Positions 43,221-56,001 are shown, numbered from the stretch's first letter. The stretch: 64,000 nucleotides of DNA from Symbiodinium natans (GCA_905221605.1 CAJNDS010002596.1:226001-290000), one strand, 5' to 3'. Translations and numbers: made by a program. The notes: a model not told the origin generated them from the letters alone.

Positions 43221-45763
43221 GTTTAGGGTTTAGGGCCTAGGGTTTCAGGGTTCAGGGTTTAGGGTTTAGGGTTGAGGCAAAAACTAAACTCTGAACCCTA
43301 GACTTCTTGGTTCGTAGTAGCGACTGAGCTCCTTGTATGAGCAGTTGTCTGTCTGTTTAGGTTGTTGTTCAACATGGTTTGGATGCGCACGCGGGCCTAC
43401 GCAGAAAATGAAGGTTCAAGTGTTCAAGAAGGCAGGCTTTTCACTGTGGAGTCGCCACGGTAGGCGCTAGGAAATCTCCATCCCTGGGTTTAGGGTTTAG
43501 GGTTTAGGGTTTTGGGTTTAGGGTTTAGGGTTTAGGGTAAATCCGCTCCTTCTTTTGCTGATGATGCATGTACGTTTCAAGATGGCATCTCAAAGGGTCA
43601 AGACGAGAGTGTTTGAGGTTACCTTGGAGGTGCTTCTAAGTATGGGTACAAGTGGGGTAAATATGGTTAGAACCCCATTTTTGGTGGTTCTAACCCTACA
43701 TATAGGTACCCTCGAACCTTCAAGTAACCCTAAGCTTGCAGGGTTCAGGGTGCTAAGCCAAGCGTTAACCGAGTTTACAGGGTTTCTTAGGGTTGTGAGT
43801 TGCAGAATTCCTGAAACGTTTCTCATGGGTTCCCCTTCTATACTAACCCCCCTAGGTTCCCCCCTTAAATAAACTTAACTCTGACACTTGCATTGCACTA
43901 GCAAAAGAAAAAGTTTCCCTCTTAAATAGCCTTAATTCGGCTAAATTATCCCCAAATTGCCGTAATTATGGGGGGAACCTATATAGGGGGTTTAGGGTTT
44001 AGGGTTTAGGGTTTAGGGTTTAGGGTTTAGGGTTTAGGGTTTAGGGTTTAGGGTTTAGAGGTCCGGCTGGGCCTGTGAGCAGCTTGTCCCGCCAGGAAAG
44101 AGCACTGCTCGCGCTTGGATGTCTGCCTTCAGATCTTAAGGTAAACCCTGAAAACCCTGAAAACCCTATAAACCCTATAAACCCTATAAACCCTATAAAC
44201 TCTATAAACTCTATAAACACTATAAACCCTATAAACCCTATAAACCCTAAACCCTAAACCCTAAAAACCCTATAATCCCTAAAAAACCTCAGCCCTGAGC
44301 CATTATAGCCCCATAAGCCCTAAACCCTACTAAGGGTACCCTTTTTGAGGTTGGGTACTGCTCCCACCAGAGGGTAGCAGTGGGCTGGTTTAGGGTTCAG
44401 GGCTTCGGGTTTATAGGATCGATTCAGGAAGTCAGCAGCGCGCTGAGCGCGTCTCCCACAAAGTGCCCAGATGGGGTCTTGGGATGCTTTGTAGAAGCCG
44501 ACATGCGAGCGCAGCAGGTCCAATGGCGTGAATCTTTGCACCCAGACAGCCCCATACCCCCTAATCTGGGTATTTGGGCTCTCTGGGAGCTCCTTATACA
44601 TGTTAGTGACTGTATCTGTGGGGTGTCCCTTTGGGGATCCTAGCAATATAAACATACACGTTGCAAGGCTTTCGGATTTGGGGGGGGGGGAGGGGATGGC
44701 GTCCCTACAAAGAGGAATTCGCCAGGCCACCCGAACCAAGGTTCCCAAACCCAAATCTCTAGGGCTCCAGAAGGAGATGTTGAGCCGAAGCAAAAGGGTT
44801 TAGGGTTTAGGGTTTAGGAATTAGGGTTTAGGGTTTAGGAATTAGGGTTTAGGTTTAGGGTTTGGGGTTTAGGCCGGTTTAGGGTTTGGGGTTTAGGTTT
44901 AGGGTTTAGGAATGAGGGTTTAGGGTACGTACAAGGCAGCACCCCTCCTCCCTGAGGCAGTGGCGCGGAGAGGCACGTCGGCTGTGCAATTCGGGGCACC
45001 CAAGAGGCAGTGGTACCGGTTCTGGCAGTTTGAGGGCCAAAGTTGGGAGAAGTCTGGGTCGGGTTCGGACCCCTCAATAGGGTTTAGGGTTTAGGGTTTA
45101 GGGTTTAGGGTTTAGGGTCCTAAACCCTATACTAACCAAGTTCATAAGGCCTCGGGCTTCGGGCTTGAGCGGCGTAGTAAGCTTCGTAATCCCTACTTAA
45201 ACTAGGCCCGGGAGAAGGCATGTTTTAAAAGGGCACCCTGCTTTCTGTTTTGTAGGGTTGCTCGAGGCTTTGGACTTCGCTAAACACAATAGCCGATAAT
45301 ACGCACTTTTTCCGAAAGCTGCTTGCTGCTGCGCAGCTGTTCGGCAATCGTCGGGGCACATGAGCCAGCAGTGGCAGATTGGGCCGAGCGGTTTGCTTGC
45401 GGTTGGGGCATTCGGACCCTGTTAAGCCCTGTCAGGCCTGACGAACTCAGCCACAATATTGCCAACAATTTAGAGGCGTCACAAAAAGCGAATAAGGGCC
45501 ACACCTGGCACTAGTAAACAGGTCGAGGGAGGGCATGGATACAGTGGACCGAACAAGCGGGCTTAGCAACACCAACTTGGGTTTAGGGCTGGGGTTTAGG
45601 GTTTAGGGTTTCAGGTTTAGGGTTTAGGGTTGAGGGCTTAGGGTTTAGCATGTAGGGTTAGTTCAAACGCACATAGGAATTTGAGCCTCGGTAACCGAGT
45701 GTCTGATGGCTTCGCATGAACATCTCCAGAATAGCTATGAACCCTGCTTCCTAAACCCAAACC

Positions 45764-45802
<39 letters not shown>

Positions 45803-46937
45803 ACCCTAAACCCTAAACCCTCAACGCAAACCTAAACCCCCATCGACCCCGGAAGAGGCTTGGGGCTCAGGGCTTGGGGATCTGGGACTTTTTGGTTTAT
45901 ATAGGGTTTAGGTAAAGTTTATAGGGTTTATAGGGTTTATAGGGTTTTAAGGTTTAGGGTTTAGGGTTTAGGGTTTAGGGTTTAGGGTCCCTTCACAACG
46001 ACACGGGTCTGGGTACAGAGGCCGAGGCAGAACTGTCGACGTAGAGACACGTTGTAGAACTCGACCCCCCCCCCCCCCCCCCCGCACAAACCCTAGACCC
46101 TAAACCCTAAACCCTAAACCCTAGACCCTAGACCCTAGACCCTAAACCCTAAGCCCTAAACCCTAACCCAAAACCCAAAACCCTATTCAGCCCCGGTGCC
46201 TAAACAAAAAAACCCTGACAAGCATCCTTCGGATGCCTGCGTGGTGAGGTATCCGACGACCAACAGCCCGGTGTTGACGAAATACTCTTGGTCTCCAGAA
46301 CCTCAGGAGTTTAGGGTCTAGGGTTTAGGGTTTAGGGTTTGGGGTCTAGGGTTTAGGGTTTTCTTGGAGGTTCATAGTTACTTATAATAGTAAGGTTAGA
46401 AGTGCCGGAAAGAAGGTTGTAACCCCAGTTACCCTTACACATAAGTACCCACGAACCACCAAGTGGGGTTATGGGTTTGGCTTTGGGGTTCATGTAGGCG
46501 CCAGGTATAGGGTTTAGGGTTTACTGGGTTTAAGGTTAGTTATCTTTTTTTTTTGGGGGGGGGCTCACTTTGGTTCATTAGGGTTCTTGACTTGGTAGAC
46601 CTGAAAGCAGATGTTAACTACTTGTGACTCACCAGGCTCCCAAGCCTGCCTTAAGAATTCCGCGCTGACAGTCATTGGGTACCCCCCCCCCCCGCCCCCA
46701 CCGGCCCCGCCCCCAACAAATAAAAACAAGTAGGTAGGGGTTCTAAGTAGAATCCGCTCTGGCTGGCAAGGTTGTTCAGGATGCTCGGGGCCTCCCTGAA
46801 CCCTAAATCCTAGAACCCTAGACCCTAAACCCTAAACAAAACACCCACACCCTAAACCCTAAACCCTAAACCCTAAACACCCAAACCCTGAACACCCAAA
46901 CCCTAGAAGCCCTAGGCTGCAAAAGCTTCGGCCAAAG
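43221..46937. other. Repeat landscape with one open island
   Basis: TTTAGGG arrays (43988-44060, 45078-45118, 45955-45990), CCCTAAA arrays (46085-46160), a C20 run (46063-46083) and family B copies. Interval 45323-45514 on the plus strand is open and protein-like (LLSPVRPDELSHNIANNLEA) without clear boundaries; 44320-44793 (minus) is less convincing. Confidence 0.5.
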
Positions 46938-47016
46938 GCCCCTGCACGTCACCGTGTCGAAGTCCCCGCGCCAGACGTCCGTGCCGGGCCAATCCTGCAC
47001 ACTGATCGTTCTCAGG
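46938..47016 (+). CDS. Candidate exon between opposed telomere-like arrays
   Basis: Acceptor GGCCAAAG|GCC, donor CTCAGG|GTTTAGGG; frame PLHVTVSKSPRQTSVPGQSC then TLIVLR. Product unknown. Confidence 0.45.
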
Positions 47017-47038
47017 GTTTAGGGTTTAGGGTTTAGGG

Positions 47039-47144
47039 TTGGGATGTTTCCCCTCATACTAACAGTCCTTTATAGGGATGATCATAAGGGGTACTATACT
47101 CCCGGCCTATTCAGGACTCTTAGTATAAGGGAGGACATCCCAAG
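47039..47144. mobile_element. Inverted-repeat element, family A copy 4
   Basis: TTGGGATGTTTCCCCTCATA...ACTAACAGTCCTT and inverse AGGACTCTTAGTATAAGGGA...ACATCCCAAG. Confidence 0.75.
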
Positions 47145-49137
47145 TTCTCAGTTTTTAGGGAATAGGCTTCAAGGGATTAGGGCTTTAAGGGTTTCACGGG
47201 TTTTGGCGGAGGGTATAAAGTTTAAAGGGTTTAGGGCTTCGGGGTTCAGGGCTTTCTTGCGTTTGAAATTTCAGGGTTTCGGGGTTTGGGCATTCCGTTT
47301 AGGGCTGGGCAGGACTAACTTGTGGTTCGAGGACTCAGGAAACCTGCATACATCGAGGGCTGCCCGAAGCAAGCCTCAACCCTAAACCCTAATTACACCC
47401 TAAGCCCTAAACCCTGAACCCTAAAACCTAAACCCTAGTGCCCTACTACCCCCCAAAAAGAGCCGAGCCGCAAAAGTGGGGCCCCAAACCCCAACGATCT
47501 CCGAGACCGTATCGCCCAGAAACCCTGCAAAGCCTGCGCAAACCCTACTTGGAAGCTCAGGGGACCCTAAACCCTAAATCCTAAACCCTAAACCCTAAAC
47601 CCTAAACCCTAAACCGACTTACCAAGTCAAAAGAGCTTTGAAGTAGCCATACACCTAGAGACTTACCAGCCCCCTGAGTCTAGGGGTTGTACCTTGGACC
47701 CTTAAGGTTGTACCCTTTTTGGGGACGCTTTTCAACAATCCTTAAGGTAGTATTAGTTATGAGGGCCATATTAGGAGGATATAAGGTTGTACCCTTGGGT
47801 TTTGGGGACCCTTTTCAACAATCCTTAAGGTAGTATAAGTTATGAGGGCCATATAGGGAGGATATTACGGGGAATTTTTAGGGGTGCAGACGTAAAAGGG
47901 GACGAGTCCTAGTCCCTTGGTCAACTGAAGAACTCAGAACTGCATGATTACGACTTTCGGCTTTTGGGCTTCGAGTAATGTGCTCGTCAGCTGCCTTACT
48001 TGGGGGTTTAGGGTTTAGGGTTTAGGGTTTAGGGTTTAGGGTTAGGGTTTAGGGTTTAGGGTTTAGGGTTTAGGGTACATATAAAAATTCTTACAAGTAC
48101 TGTACCCATTAACCTCGAAGTAAGCCCGGCCAGCCTCAAAAACAACACCTAAACGCCAAAATGGGTTTTAAACACCCTGAGCCCTCAACACCCTGAATGC
48201 CCAAGAGGCGTGAACCCCTCCCAGAACCGACTCAGATCTTAACGAGCGCGGAAGAGGTCCCAAGTGGGACACCAGCAGATCTTGTATGTGCCCGCGGTCG
48301 TCTTGGCGTTCGGGGTTGATCGAGGGTCTTTTGGGGGCTTACAGCGTTTTTAGGGTTCATTGGGCTATCACCTGAAGTTTCATGGGTACATAGTTATAAG
48401 CACCCTAATTCAGGCCATAACCATAGTTACATCACTTAGAACCCACTTGTAAGTACCCATGAACCTCAGGGATGACATGGTGCCGATTTCGCTCAACAGC
48501 TTGCAGCCTCTACCAAAGCCCTACACAACAGTCGGTTTAAGGGCACACGGCTGGGGGTTCAAAAGCGCGCCTCTGTTTCTAATTCAGGGCCATATCGACT
48601 GCTATCCCAACCAAATGATACCAAGTACCCTCCGACCAAGTCCGGCCGAGGGATCCAAGAAACTTCGCAGGCCCTGAAGTAAGATGCGAATTTAGGGTTT
48701 AGGGTTTAGAGTTTAGGGTTTAGGGTGTAGGCCTCACCCCGAAAATCTGAACCCCAACAGTGAGGGTTTAGGGCGTCGGGTTGGAACCTGGACGAAAAGG
48801 TGTGTACTTTTTAGGAAGCAGGAGCTATCATAGGAACCCAGGATCCAAAACAGTATTAAAGTGTAGTACTCCAAAACCCAGGAACCCAGTCATGGCCTGG
48901 AACGGTATACGTCATATTGCAGGGCACCCGAAAGGACCAACGATCGGACATCTGAGCCATACAGGGCGACATTCAACCTCAGCATTGACCCATCCAGCCA
49001 AACATTATCTCTCAAAATCTGTCTCTATCTCTCTGATCCCCAAACCCTAAACCCTAAACCCTAAACTCTAAACCCTATAAACCCTATAAACCCTAAACCC
49101 TAAACCCCTCCAAGTCCTCACCTCCCCCGCCCGAGCC
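47145..49137. other. No supported gene
   Basis: Telomere-like arrays (47570-47616, 48003-48075), a 60-base direct duplication around 47700-47880 (two copies of GTACCCTT...AATCCTTAAGGTAGTAT...GGGCCATAT), a family B copy and unique sequence 48480-49000 without convincing coding. Confidence 0.5.
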
Positions 49138-49221
49138 ATGCGCTGCAAGACCCATGTCGAAGGTCACCCCGGTGAGGTATGGAAGCCCCAGAACAGCCTT
49201 CCAGCTGACAAGGGCTTCAGG
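49138..49221 (+). CDS. Candidate exon between opposed telomere-like arrays
   Basis: Frame MRCKTHVEGHPGEVWKPQNS then LPADKGFR, donor TTCAGG|GTTTAGG. The ATG at 49138 could be internal; acceptor uncertain. Product unknown. Confidence 0.45.
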
Positions 49222-49894
49222 GTTTAGGGTTTAGGGTTTCGGGTTTCGGGTTTAGGGGGTTTCGGGGTTTCGGGGTTTGGGGGTTTCAGGGCTTTGGGGT
49301 CGAGCACAAAAAAGCGATCAGGGTCTGGGAACTTGCGCTCAGAGTCAAGGCTTGGCTTTAGAGCCGTACTGCGTTTGGGGTCTGGGGGGCCCTATATCCT
49401 AAACCGCCTAAACCCGAGATCCTAAGAACCCTGCGGTTAGAGGAGTCGAAGCTCCCCGCTTTTCTACAGGCTCAAGGAGTTGGGAGAGCCAAGCTCCTAA
49501 AGTTGTACCCTTGGGTTTGGGGCCCTTTTTTAAAAATCCTCGGAGAGTGGGGTGCCTGCGGCGACTCTGAGGTTGAAGGTTTCGGAGTTTAGGGTTGAGG
49601 GTTGAAGGCTTGGGAGTGTAGGGTCTAGGGCTTGAGGCTTTGGATTTAGGGTTGGGCGTTTCAGGCTTGGAGTGTAGGGCTTGGGGCTTAAGGCTTTGGA
49701 GGGCAGGGCTTAAGGGTTAAAGGCTTTGGAGTTGAGGGTTTAGGGCTGAAGGCTTCGGAGTTTAAGGTAGAGGGGCCCCTAAGCTACGCCTCTCAAGCAA
49801 AAGTAGTTCCTGAACGCAGATCTTAGTGCTGCGGAGCGACCCCTAAACCCTAAATACATAAACCCCAAACCTCAAACTCCAGACCCCGCCTAAA

Positions 49895-50021
49895 CCCTAA
49901 ACCCTAAACCCTAAACCCTAAACCCTAAACCCTAAACCCTAAACCCTAAACCCTAAACCCTAAACCCTAAACCCTAAACCCTAAACCCTAAACCCTAAAC
50001 CCTAAACCCTAAACCCTAACC
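49895..50021 (-). repeat. (CCCTAAA)n array
   Basis: About eighteen perfect heptamers, between unique sequence and the minus-strand exon at 50170-50259. Confidence 0.95.
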
Positions 50022-50169
50022 CTAAAGTTTATAATCCCCGAATCCCTAATAAGGCAGACAAAGTCAAAAGGAAACACGACATGGTTGCGTTCAGAGGCCG
50101 GTGAGTGCGAGCCCGTAGCCGGCTGGAACGTCACCCTCAGTCCGCCCTTTCGTAGGCCGCCGGGATCCT

Positions 50170-50259
50170 TCAGGGTGCTGCAGTGTCGGCCTCAATGCAG
50201 TGGGCGGCGATGGTGAGCGCCGCCCACAGCTGCGTGCGCTCGTCCACCTCGGGACCCTC
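50170..50259 (-). CDS. Candidate C-terminal exon, unknown protein
   Basis: Acceptor ACTTTCAG|GAG, 29 codons then TGA; encodes EGPEVDERTQLWAALTIAAH and on to CIEADTAAP. Immediately upstream in coding sense is the AT-rich ATCGA-type block at 50300-50690, which would be its intron. Confidence 0.5.
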   Translation of the reverse strand, partial: EGPEVDERTQLWAALTIAAHCIEADTAAP

Positions 50260-50299
50260 CTGAAAGTGGCGCTGCTGCCCGCGGCGCCGGCCAAGGAAT

Positions 50300-50690
50300 A
50301 CAAACATCGAAATAAAATCGAAATAAAATCAAAACAAAACCGCCACAAAAATCGGATAATCAAAAAAATCGGACAAAAAACTTGTGATTAAAACAAATCG
50401 AAATAAAATCGAAATATATCCATGGACCGAAGTTTCGGCGATTTTTTCGCGGAAAACAATCTGGAAAAAATCGGAAAAATCGAACACGAGCAGACGGCAA
50501 TTGAAAAATCGAAAACAAATCAAAAACAAATCAAAATTAAATCAAAAGAATTCAAAATCAAGATGAAAATCAAAATAAAATCAAGACGTGGCAGTGCCGG
50601 TTTTGTACTCGATGTTTGATTCGATTCTTTTGCCGACAAGGTTTTTCTGCTCGATTTTTTCCCGATTTTATTTTGTTTTTTGATCGATGT
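50300..50690. other. AT-rich ATCGA-motif block with loosely inverted ends
   Basis: Repeats of AAAATCGAAATAAAATCAAAA at the left and ATTTTATTTTGTTTTTTGATCGAT at the right in inverse orientation (each shown in part), around a GC-richer core (50580-50640). Composition differs sharply from the rest of the window. It sits in the probable intron before the exon at 50170-50259. Confidence 0.5.
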
Positions 50691-51261
50691 GGGGCGTCTT
50701 CTGTCTTCTTAGGATTCGGGGATCCTAAACCCTAAAACCTAAACCCTAAACCCTAAACCCTAACCCAAAGTCATCCTCGGCTTGCCTCCCGCTATCCAAG
50801 GTCTTCTCCACCCTGAATTCCACGAACCCACAAGCTCAACATCCGAACCCGAAAGCTCCAAGATCCTATGCTGGGTTTAGGATTCAGGGTTGAGGGTTTA
50901 GGGTTTAGGGTTTAGGGCCAAGTCCCAAACCCTGAACCTCGAAAATTGCTCGAAAACCACGAACACCCAAGACCACGAAAAACGCCATCAGGCAACTTGC
51001 TTCAAACCTGTGAAGGCTGACTAGGTTCTAGCCCAGATCAAAGGATTGACGTAGTATAAGAAACCCAGGGTCCTGCAGCCGAAGGTTTAAGGTTTAGGGT
51101 TTATAAGGTTTAAGGTTTAGGGTTTAGGGTTTAGGGTTTAGGGTTTAGGGTTTAGGTTTAGGGGCCCTACCACTCGAGACCCTGGGGCAAGGGCATCGGG
51201 CACGGCGCTCTGCATGTCTGAGCTTGGGTTCTGACCTCACGCACTTCAGAGGTTGACCCGA

Positions 51262-51495
51262 GGGTTTAGGGTTTAGGGTTTAGGGTTAGGGTTTAGGGTT
51301 TAGGGTTTAGGGTTTAGGGTTTAGGGTTTAGGGTTTAGGGTTTAGGGTTTAGGGTTTAGGGTTTAGGGTTTAGGGTTTAGGGTTTAGGTTTAGGGGTTAG
51401 GGTTTAGGGTTTAGGGTTTTGGGTTTAGGGTTTAGGGTTTAGGGTTTAGGGTTTAGGGTTTAGGGTTTAGGGTTTAGGGTTTAGGGTTTAGGGTT
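51262..51495 (+). repeat. (TTTAGGG)n array, longest in the window
   Basis: Over thirty heptamers in ~230 bp with rare one-base slips. The preceding island 51170-51260 has a weak minus-strand frame (MQSAVPDALAPGSRVV). Confidence 0.95.
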
Positions 51496-51796
51496 CAGCA
51501 TCTCAAGTTCGAGCATTTACTAGGCCAGCAGTGTATCTAGGCAACGGACAAAAACCCACCCGCCCAAAGAATCCCATAACATTAAGAAAAAGAAGGTTAC
51601 TTATTTTCTCTTCGGATGCACCAATCACGCCGTAGTACCAAACACTTAACACAAGCCACACCAGGCCTTGAGGCCTTGAAACCCTAAACACCAGACCTTG
51701 AGGCCCTGAAACCCTGAAACCCTAAATACCAGGCCGTGAGGCCGTGAAACCCTAAACAGCAGGCCTTGAGGCCCTCCCGGAAATCCTAAACACCTT

Positions 51797-52185
51797 TGGA
51801 CGAAATGACCTTGCCCAGTAAACAAATGACCTTGCCCAGTAAAAAAAATGACCTTGCCCAGAAAAAGATGACCTTGCCCAATAAAAAAATGACCTTGCCC
51901 AGTAATGACCTTGCCCAGTAAAAGAATGACCTTGCCCAGTAAAAAAATGACCTTGCCCAGTAAAAAGATGACCTTGCCCAGTAAAAAGATGACCTTGCCC
52001 AGTACAAAGATGACCTTGCCCAGTAACATTTTTACTGGGCAAGGTCATTTTTTACTGGGCAAGGTCATTTTTTTGGACGAAACGACCTTGCCCAGTAAAA
52101 CCATGACCTTGCCCAGTAAAAAAAATGACCTTGCCCAGTAAAAAAATGACCTTGCCCAGTAAAAAGATGACCTTGCCCAGTAACT
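51797..52185. repeat. ~20-bp minisatellite with two inverted units
   Basis: About sixteen direct copies of ATGACCTTGCCCAGTAA plus 3-6 variable A/G bases, and two adjacent copies in inverse orientation at 52026-52068. The phrase TTTGGACGAAAYGACC precedes both the first unit and the block after the inversion. Long open frames here are repeat artefacts. Confidence 0.9.
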
Positions 52186-53455
52186 CCTTAACATTTAAAT
52201 ATATATGAAAGAGAGGTTTAGGGTTTAGGGTTTAGGGTTTAGGGTTTAGGGTTTAGGGTTTAGGGTTTAGGGTTTAGGGTTTAGGGTTTAGGGTTTAGGG
52301 TTTAGGGCCCATATGGGAGTTTCCGAAAATAGGGGGCCCCTTGTGTAGACCCCCAAGTGTGGGATCCCCTTATAAAAGGACCCATGAAGGTCCCGCTATT
52401 GTCGTAACCCCCCCCCATGTACCTTACTATTCATCTAATCAACATTCAGCATACCCTTGGGCATTCCACTTAAGAACTTAAGGGGTATGGCATCGTAAAA
52501 TCCTTCCTTACATTCTCCCTTTGTAGGTTAAGGGGTATGGGTTTGGGGTATCTTGAAATCTTCTTTGAATTATATTGAAATGCTTAGTAGGAGACACTTT
52601 ACCCTAGTATTGCCAGTTTGAGGTTCATGGGCCCCTCTAAGTAGGAAGGGAGACAAGTATCCTAAGTAAGGTTACAACCGTCGGTACCCAACTTCAAACC
52701 CTACTGATAAGTACCCATGAACAGGTACATAGAATCTTAGGGGTTCAGGCTAAACCCCTGAGGTTCCACGGTTTAGGGAGCTGAGCGCTGACTGTTGGCA
52801 TTCGGCCGCGGCCGCGCATGCCAGAGGTTCACATGCGAAACCCAAAACCCTAAATCCCAAAACCTGAAACCCTGGATCCCAACGCCCTAAACCCTAAACC
52901 CTATACCCTGGTCAGGAACCCTCCTTCTCTGGTGACCTTGGTGGAGATTCACACAGAAGGCGGAGAGGGCTTGGGTGTTGAGATTTATGTTGGGCCCCTA
53001 AACCCTAAACCCCAAACCCTAAACCCTAAACCCTAAACACATTGCGGTGCAAGAATCTGGGTCTAAGAGCTTTAGGGCTTCGGACATCCTTGGCCCCAAC
53101 GCGCGAAACCTGAAGTATCAGGCAAAACGGAGGCGAAGGCTCGAACACCTGACCCCCAACTTAGGGTTTAGGGTTTAGGGTTTAGGGTCGAACTCTACTG
53201 AGCCCTACACCCTGAAGATTTCGAATTTACGGCTTAGGGGCAGAATTGAGAGAACTGCCAAGATAGAACTTCGACTCAACTTGCCTGCCTATGCACCCAA
53301 AGCTCAGGGTTTAGTGTGGGGATCAGAGACATTTCTGTGCTGAAACCTTCTTGGGGTCCATATTTTGAGGAGATCCCACAATTTGGGGGGTCTATATTGG
53401 GGGTCCCTTACTTTCGTAAACCTCCAAGTACTTAAACCCTGAACCCTGAACCCTG

Positions 53456-53560
53456 AACCCTGAACCCTAAACCCTAAACCCTAAACCCTAAACCCTAAAC
53501 CCTAAACCCTAAACCCTAAACCCTAAACCCTAAACCCTAAACCCTAAACCCTAAACCCTA
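53456..53560 (-). repeat. (CCCTAAA)n array
   Basis: About fifteen heptamers directly after the minus-strand candidate exon 53563-53612 in coding sense, i.e. GTTAGGGTTTAGGG at the donor. Confidence 0.9.
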
Positions 53561-53562
53561 AC

Positions 53563-53612
53563 TTAGCTTGCGGCCAAACGCCCAGTTCACATCCACGGCT
53601 CCCGCAACTTGC
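53563..53612 (-). CDS. Candidate exon, unknown protein
   Basis: Acceptor TGCCAG|GCAAG, donor CTAA|GTTAGGG; encodes QVAGAVDVNWAFGRKL. Its phase does not fit a direct join to the exon at 54018, so either an exon is missed or one boundary is wrong. Confidence 0.4.
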
Positions 53613-54017
53613 CTGGCACAAGTTGAGACCTTAAACCCCAAACCCTCTACTTTTGGGTTTAGGGTTTAGGGTTTAGGGTTTAGGGTTTAGGGTTTAGGGT
53701 TTAGGGTTTAGGGTTTAGGGTTTAGGGTTTAGGATTTAGGGTAGGTATTTACTGAGAACCCACTTATAGGCCCCTTCTGTGCCCTAGTTGGGGTTTAATT
53801 GGGCTAGAAGTACAGATATAATTGGTTTACTAAGTACCCTGAACCTCCAAGTAGCTCGGGGGGGGAGTTGTCAGGGGAGCCTGGGTTTAGGGTTTCCCCC
53901 CCCTAGCACATTCCAATTCTAGGGTTCGAGGGTGTTGTCGGGTTGTCAGGCCTTTAGGAGTATGAGGTTTGAAGGTTTTAGGGCTTCGGGATAAAGGATA
54001 AAAAAAAAAAAAAAAAC

Positions 54018-54108
54018 ATCCGCTCCAGAAAGCACGGCGGCTGCGCAGCGTCGGGTGTGAGAGCCAAGCGCCGCCTCCCACGACGGTCTTGTTGTCCTGG
54101 ATCCACAC
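54018..54108 (-). CDS. Candidate exon, unknown protein
   Basis: Acceptor GCAGAG|GTG, possible donor GGAT|GTTTTTT before a poly-A/T run. Encodes VWIQDNKTVVGGGAWLSHPT and RSRRAFWSG, strongly protein-like. Family not recognised. Confidence 0.5.
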
Positions 54109-55076
54109 CTCTGCGTGAAGCCCTCGGGGTGCGAGGCGGCTTCGGGTTTAGGGTTTGGGTGCCCTAAACCCTAAACCCTAAAGACCTAAACCCTAAACCC
54201 TAAACCCTAAACCCTAAAGACCTAAAACCCCAGAAGACTTTGCTTCGAGGCCTTAAGCTTGACTTGTAGAAGCGACGCAGGAACTCCTGCACCCTTCCAG
54301 AGGCGAAACCAGTCTAAACGCTCTAGGAGACCTTAGGGTTTAGGGTTTAGGGTTTAGGGTTTAGGGTTTAGGGTCCCCACCCCGACCTTAGACCCGAAAC
54401 CCTAAACAGGTGTGGGTACTCCTTAAAAATGAAACACATCGATGGGCGAATAGGGTTTTAGTGGGGTCCACCTAACTACCAATGTTGTGGGTTACCTAAG
54501 ACGAAACAAGGATTGCATGACGCTTAGGGTTTAGGGAACTGGTGGCTAATCCCCTCCCCCTAGTATTAAGCCCCCCCCCCCTACCCCTTAAGAATAAGTA
54601 CCCCCCATTCTGGTTATATTGTAGTATATTGGGTCTTTTTTAAAATTAGGGGGTAAGGGGGCTTTTATATTGGGGGGAGGGGACTATTGTACAGCATGAA
54701 GCAGACATCGCGCAGGGGCTGCAGAAAATAAAATTGCATCAACATCCAGCAACTCGAGTCGCGGCCAATCCTTCTGTCTTGGTCCCTAAACCCTAAACCC
54801 CAAACCCTAAACGTATTGACTTTGTTCGGTTTTAAGGGCTTGCGATCGATTTGGGTCTAGAGAGTGCTAGGAGGTCGACCCTGAACACTACTTGGAGGTT
54901 CATGAGTCCCTATAAGTAGGCTTATAAGTTCTCTAAGAAATGCTATCAGGTTTAGGGCTTAGGAGTACTCATAAGTAATTAGGATTTTCAGCAACCTAAG
55001 GAAGGCTGGAACCACCCTAAACCCTAAACCCTAAACACTAAACCCTAAACCCTAAACCCTAAACCAAAACCACCAC

Positions 55077-55160
55077 CCCTGCCCCGCGTGCACCATGGCG
55101 CCTGCCAGGCCAGTGGATCCACGCGATCCGGGGTCAGGGCCTCGTGCAGGGCGCTGGTGG
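55077..55160 (-). CDS. Candidate exon, unknown protein
   Basis: Acceptor ACAAAAAG|CC, donor GCAGGG|GTGG; encodes ATSALHEALTPDRVDPLAWQ and on to CTRG. Followed by a G-rich telomere-like array in coding sense. Confidence 0.45.
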
Positions 55161-55381
55161 CTTTTTGTACTAGGAGGGCCCTTGAGAAAAAGTATATTCC
55201 TTGTGACCCTCTTAAACCCAATAAGGGAATAAACTCAACTTTTAGCTGCCTTACTAAGAAACCCAATAAACCCAAAAAAGCTAAGGATCTAAAGCTACGG
55301 CGAAGTACCACAAAGTCCCAAGGGGCCTATACCTGATATAGATCAGTGCCCCTGGAATCCCCAAACCCTCAAGCCCTGCAC

Positions 55382-55414
55382 CTGCGGAACTTCGCCAGTC
55401 TGCTGTGCCGTCTT
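55382..55414 (-). CDS. Candidate micro-exon
   Basis: 33 bp between TGTAG| and |GTGCAG; encodes KTAQQTGEVPQ. Small, supported only by splice-like ends. Confidence 0.3.
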
Positions 55415-56001
55415 CTACAGGGCCCTAAACCCTAAACCCTAAACCCTAAACCCTAAACCCTAAACCCTAAACCCTAAACCCTAAACCCAGGGGTTAGGGT
55501 TGACAGGGTTTAACGTAAGTTCCCTTGTTCCTTGCGAGCTCCTCCTGTGGATGGATTGGAGCCACATGTCGGGACATCAGGTTTCTCATCTTTGCGCAGT
55601 TGGGGCTCAGATTTTAGGGTTTAGGGTTTAGGGTTTAGGGCTCGTTTAAGCAAGGGCACGGTGGTTCGCACAAACTCTCGAAGTGCCAAAGTCCAAGCTC
55701 ACAAACCCTATGTGCTGTATTTCAAGTTCATGCCTCATCTTCAGCCGGGCAACACCCATAGCCAGGCTTCGGGAAAGACAGGGTTTACAGGGCTTAGCCT
55801 CTTGAACACCCTAACCCTCAAAAACCCAAACCCCAAACCGTAAAACCCTAACCCCTGCCCCCAATCTAAAAAACCTTAACACCCCAAACCCCAAACGCAA
55901 ACCCTAAACCCTAAACCCCAAACCCTAAGCCCTAAGCCCTAAACCCTAAACCCTGAACCTAACACCCCCATGCTTCATGCTTTAAGACCTCCTGAGCCTC
56001 C

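Noticed and set aside
51646-52141. Open frames through the ATGACCTTGCCCAGTAA array
   Set aside because: Low-complexity translation of a minisatellite, open in several frames on both strands.
51797-52185. CRISPR-like regular repeats
   Set aside because: Units are directly adjacent with 3-6 variable bases, no spacers, and the context is eukaryotic.
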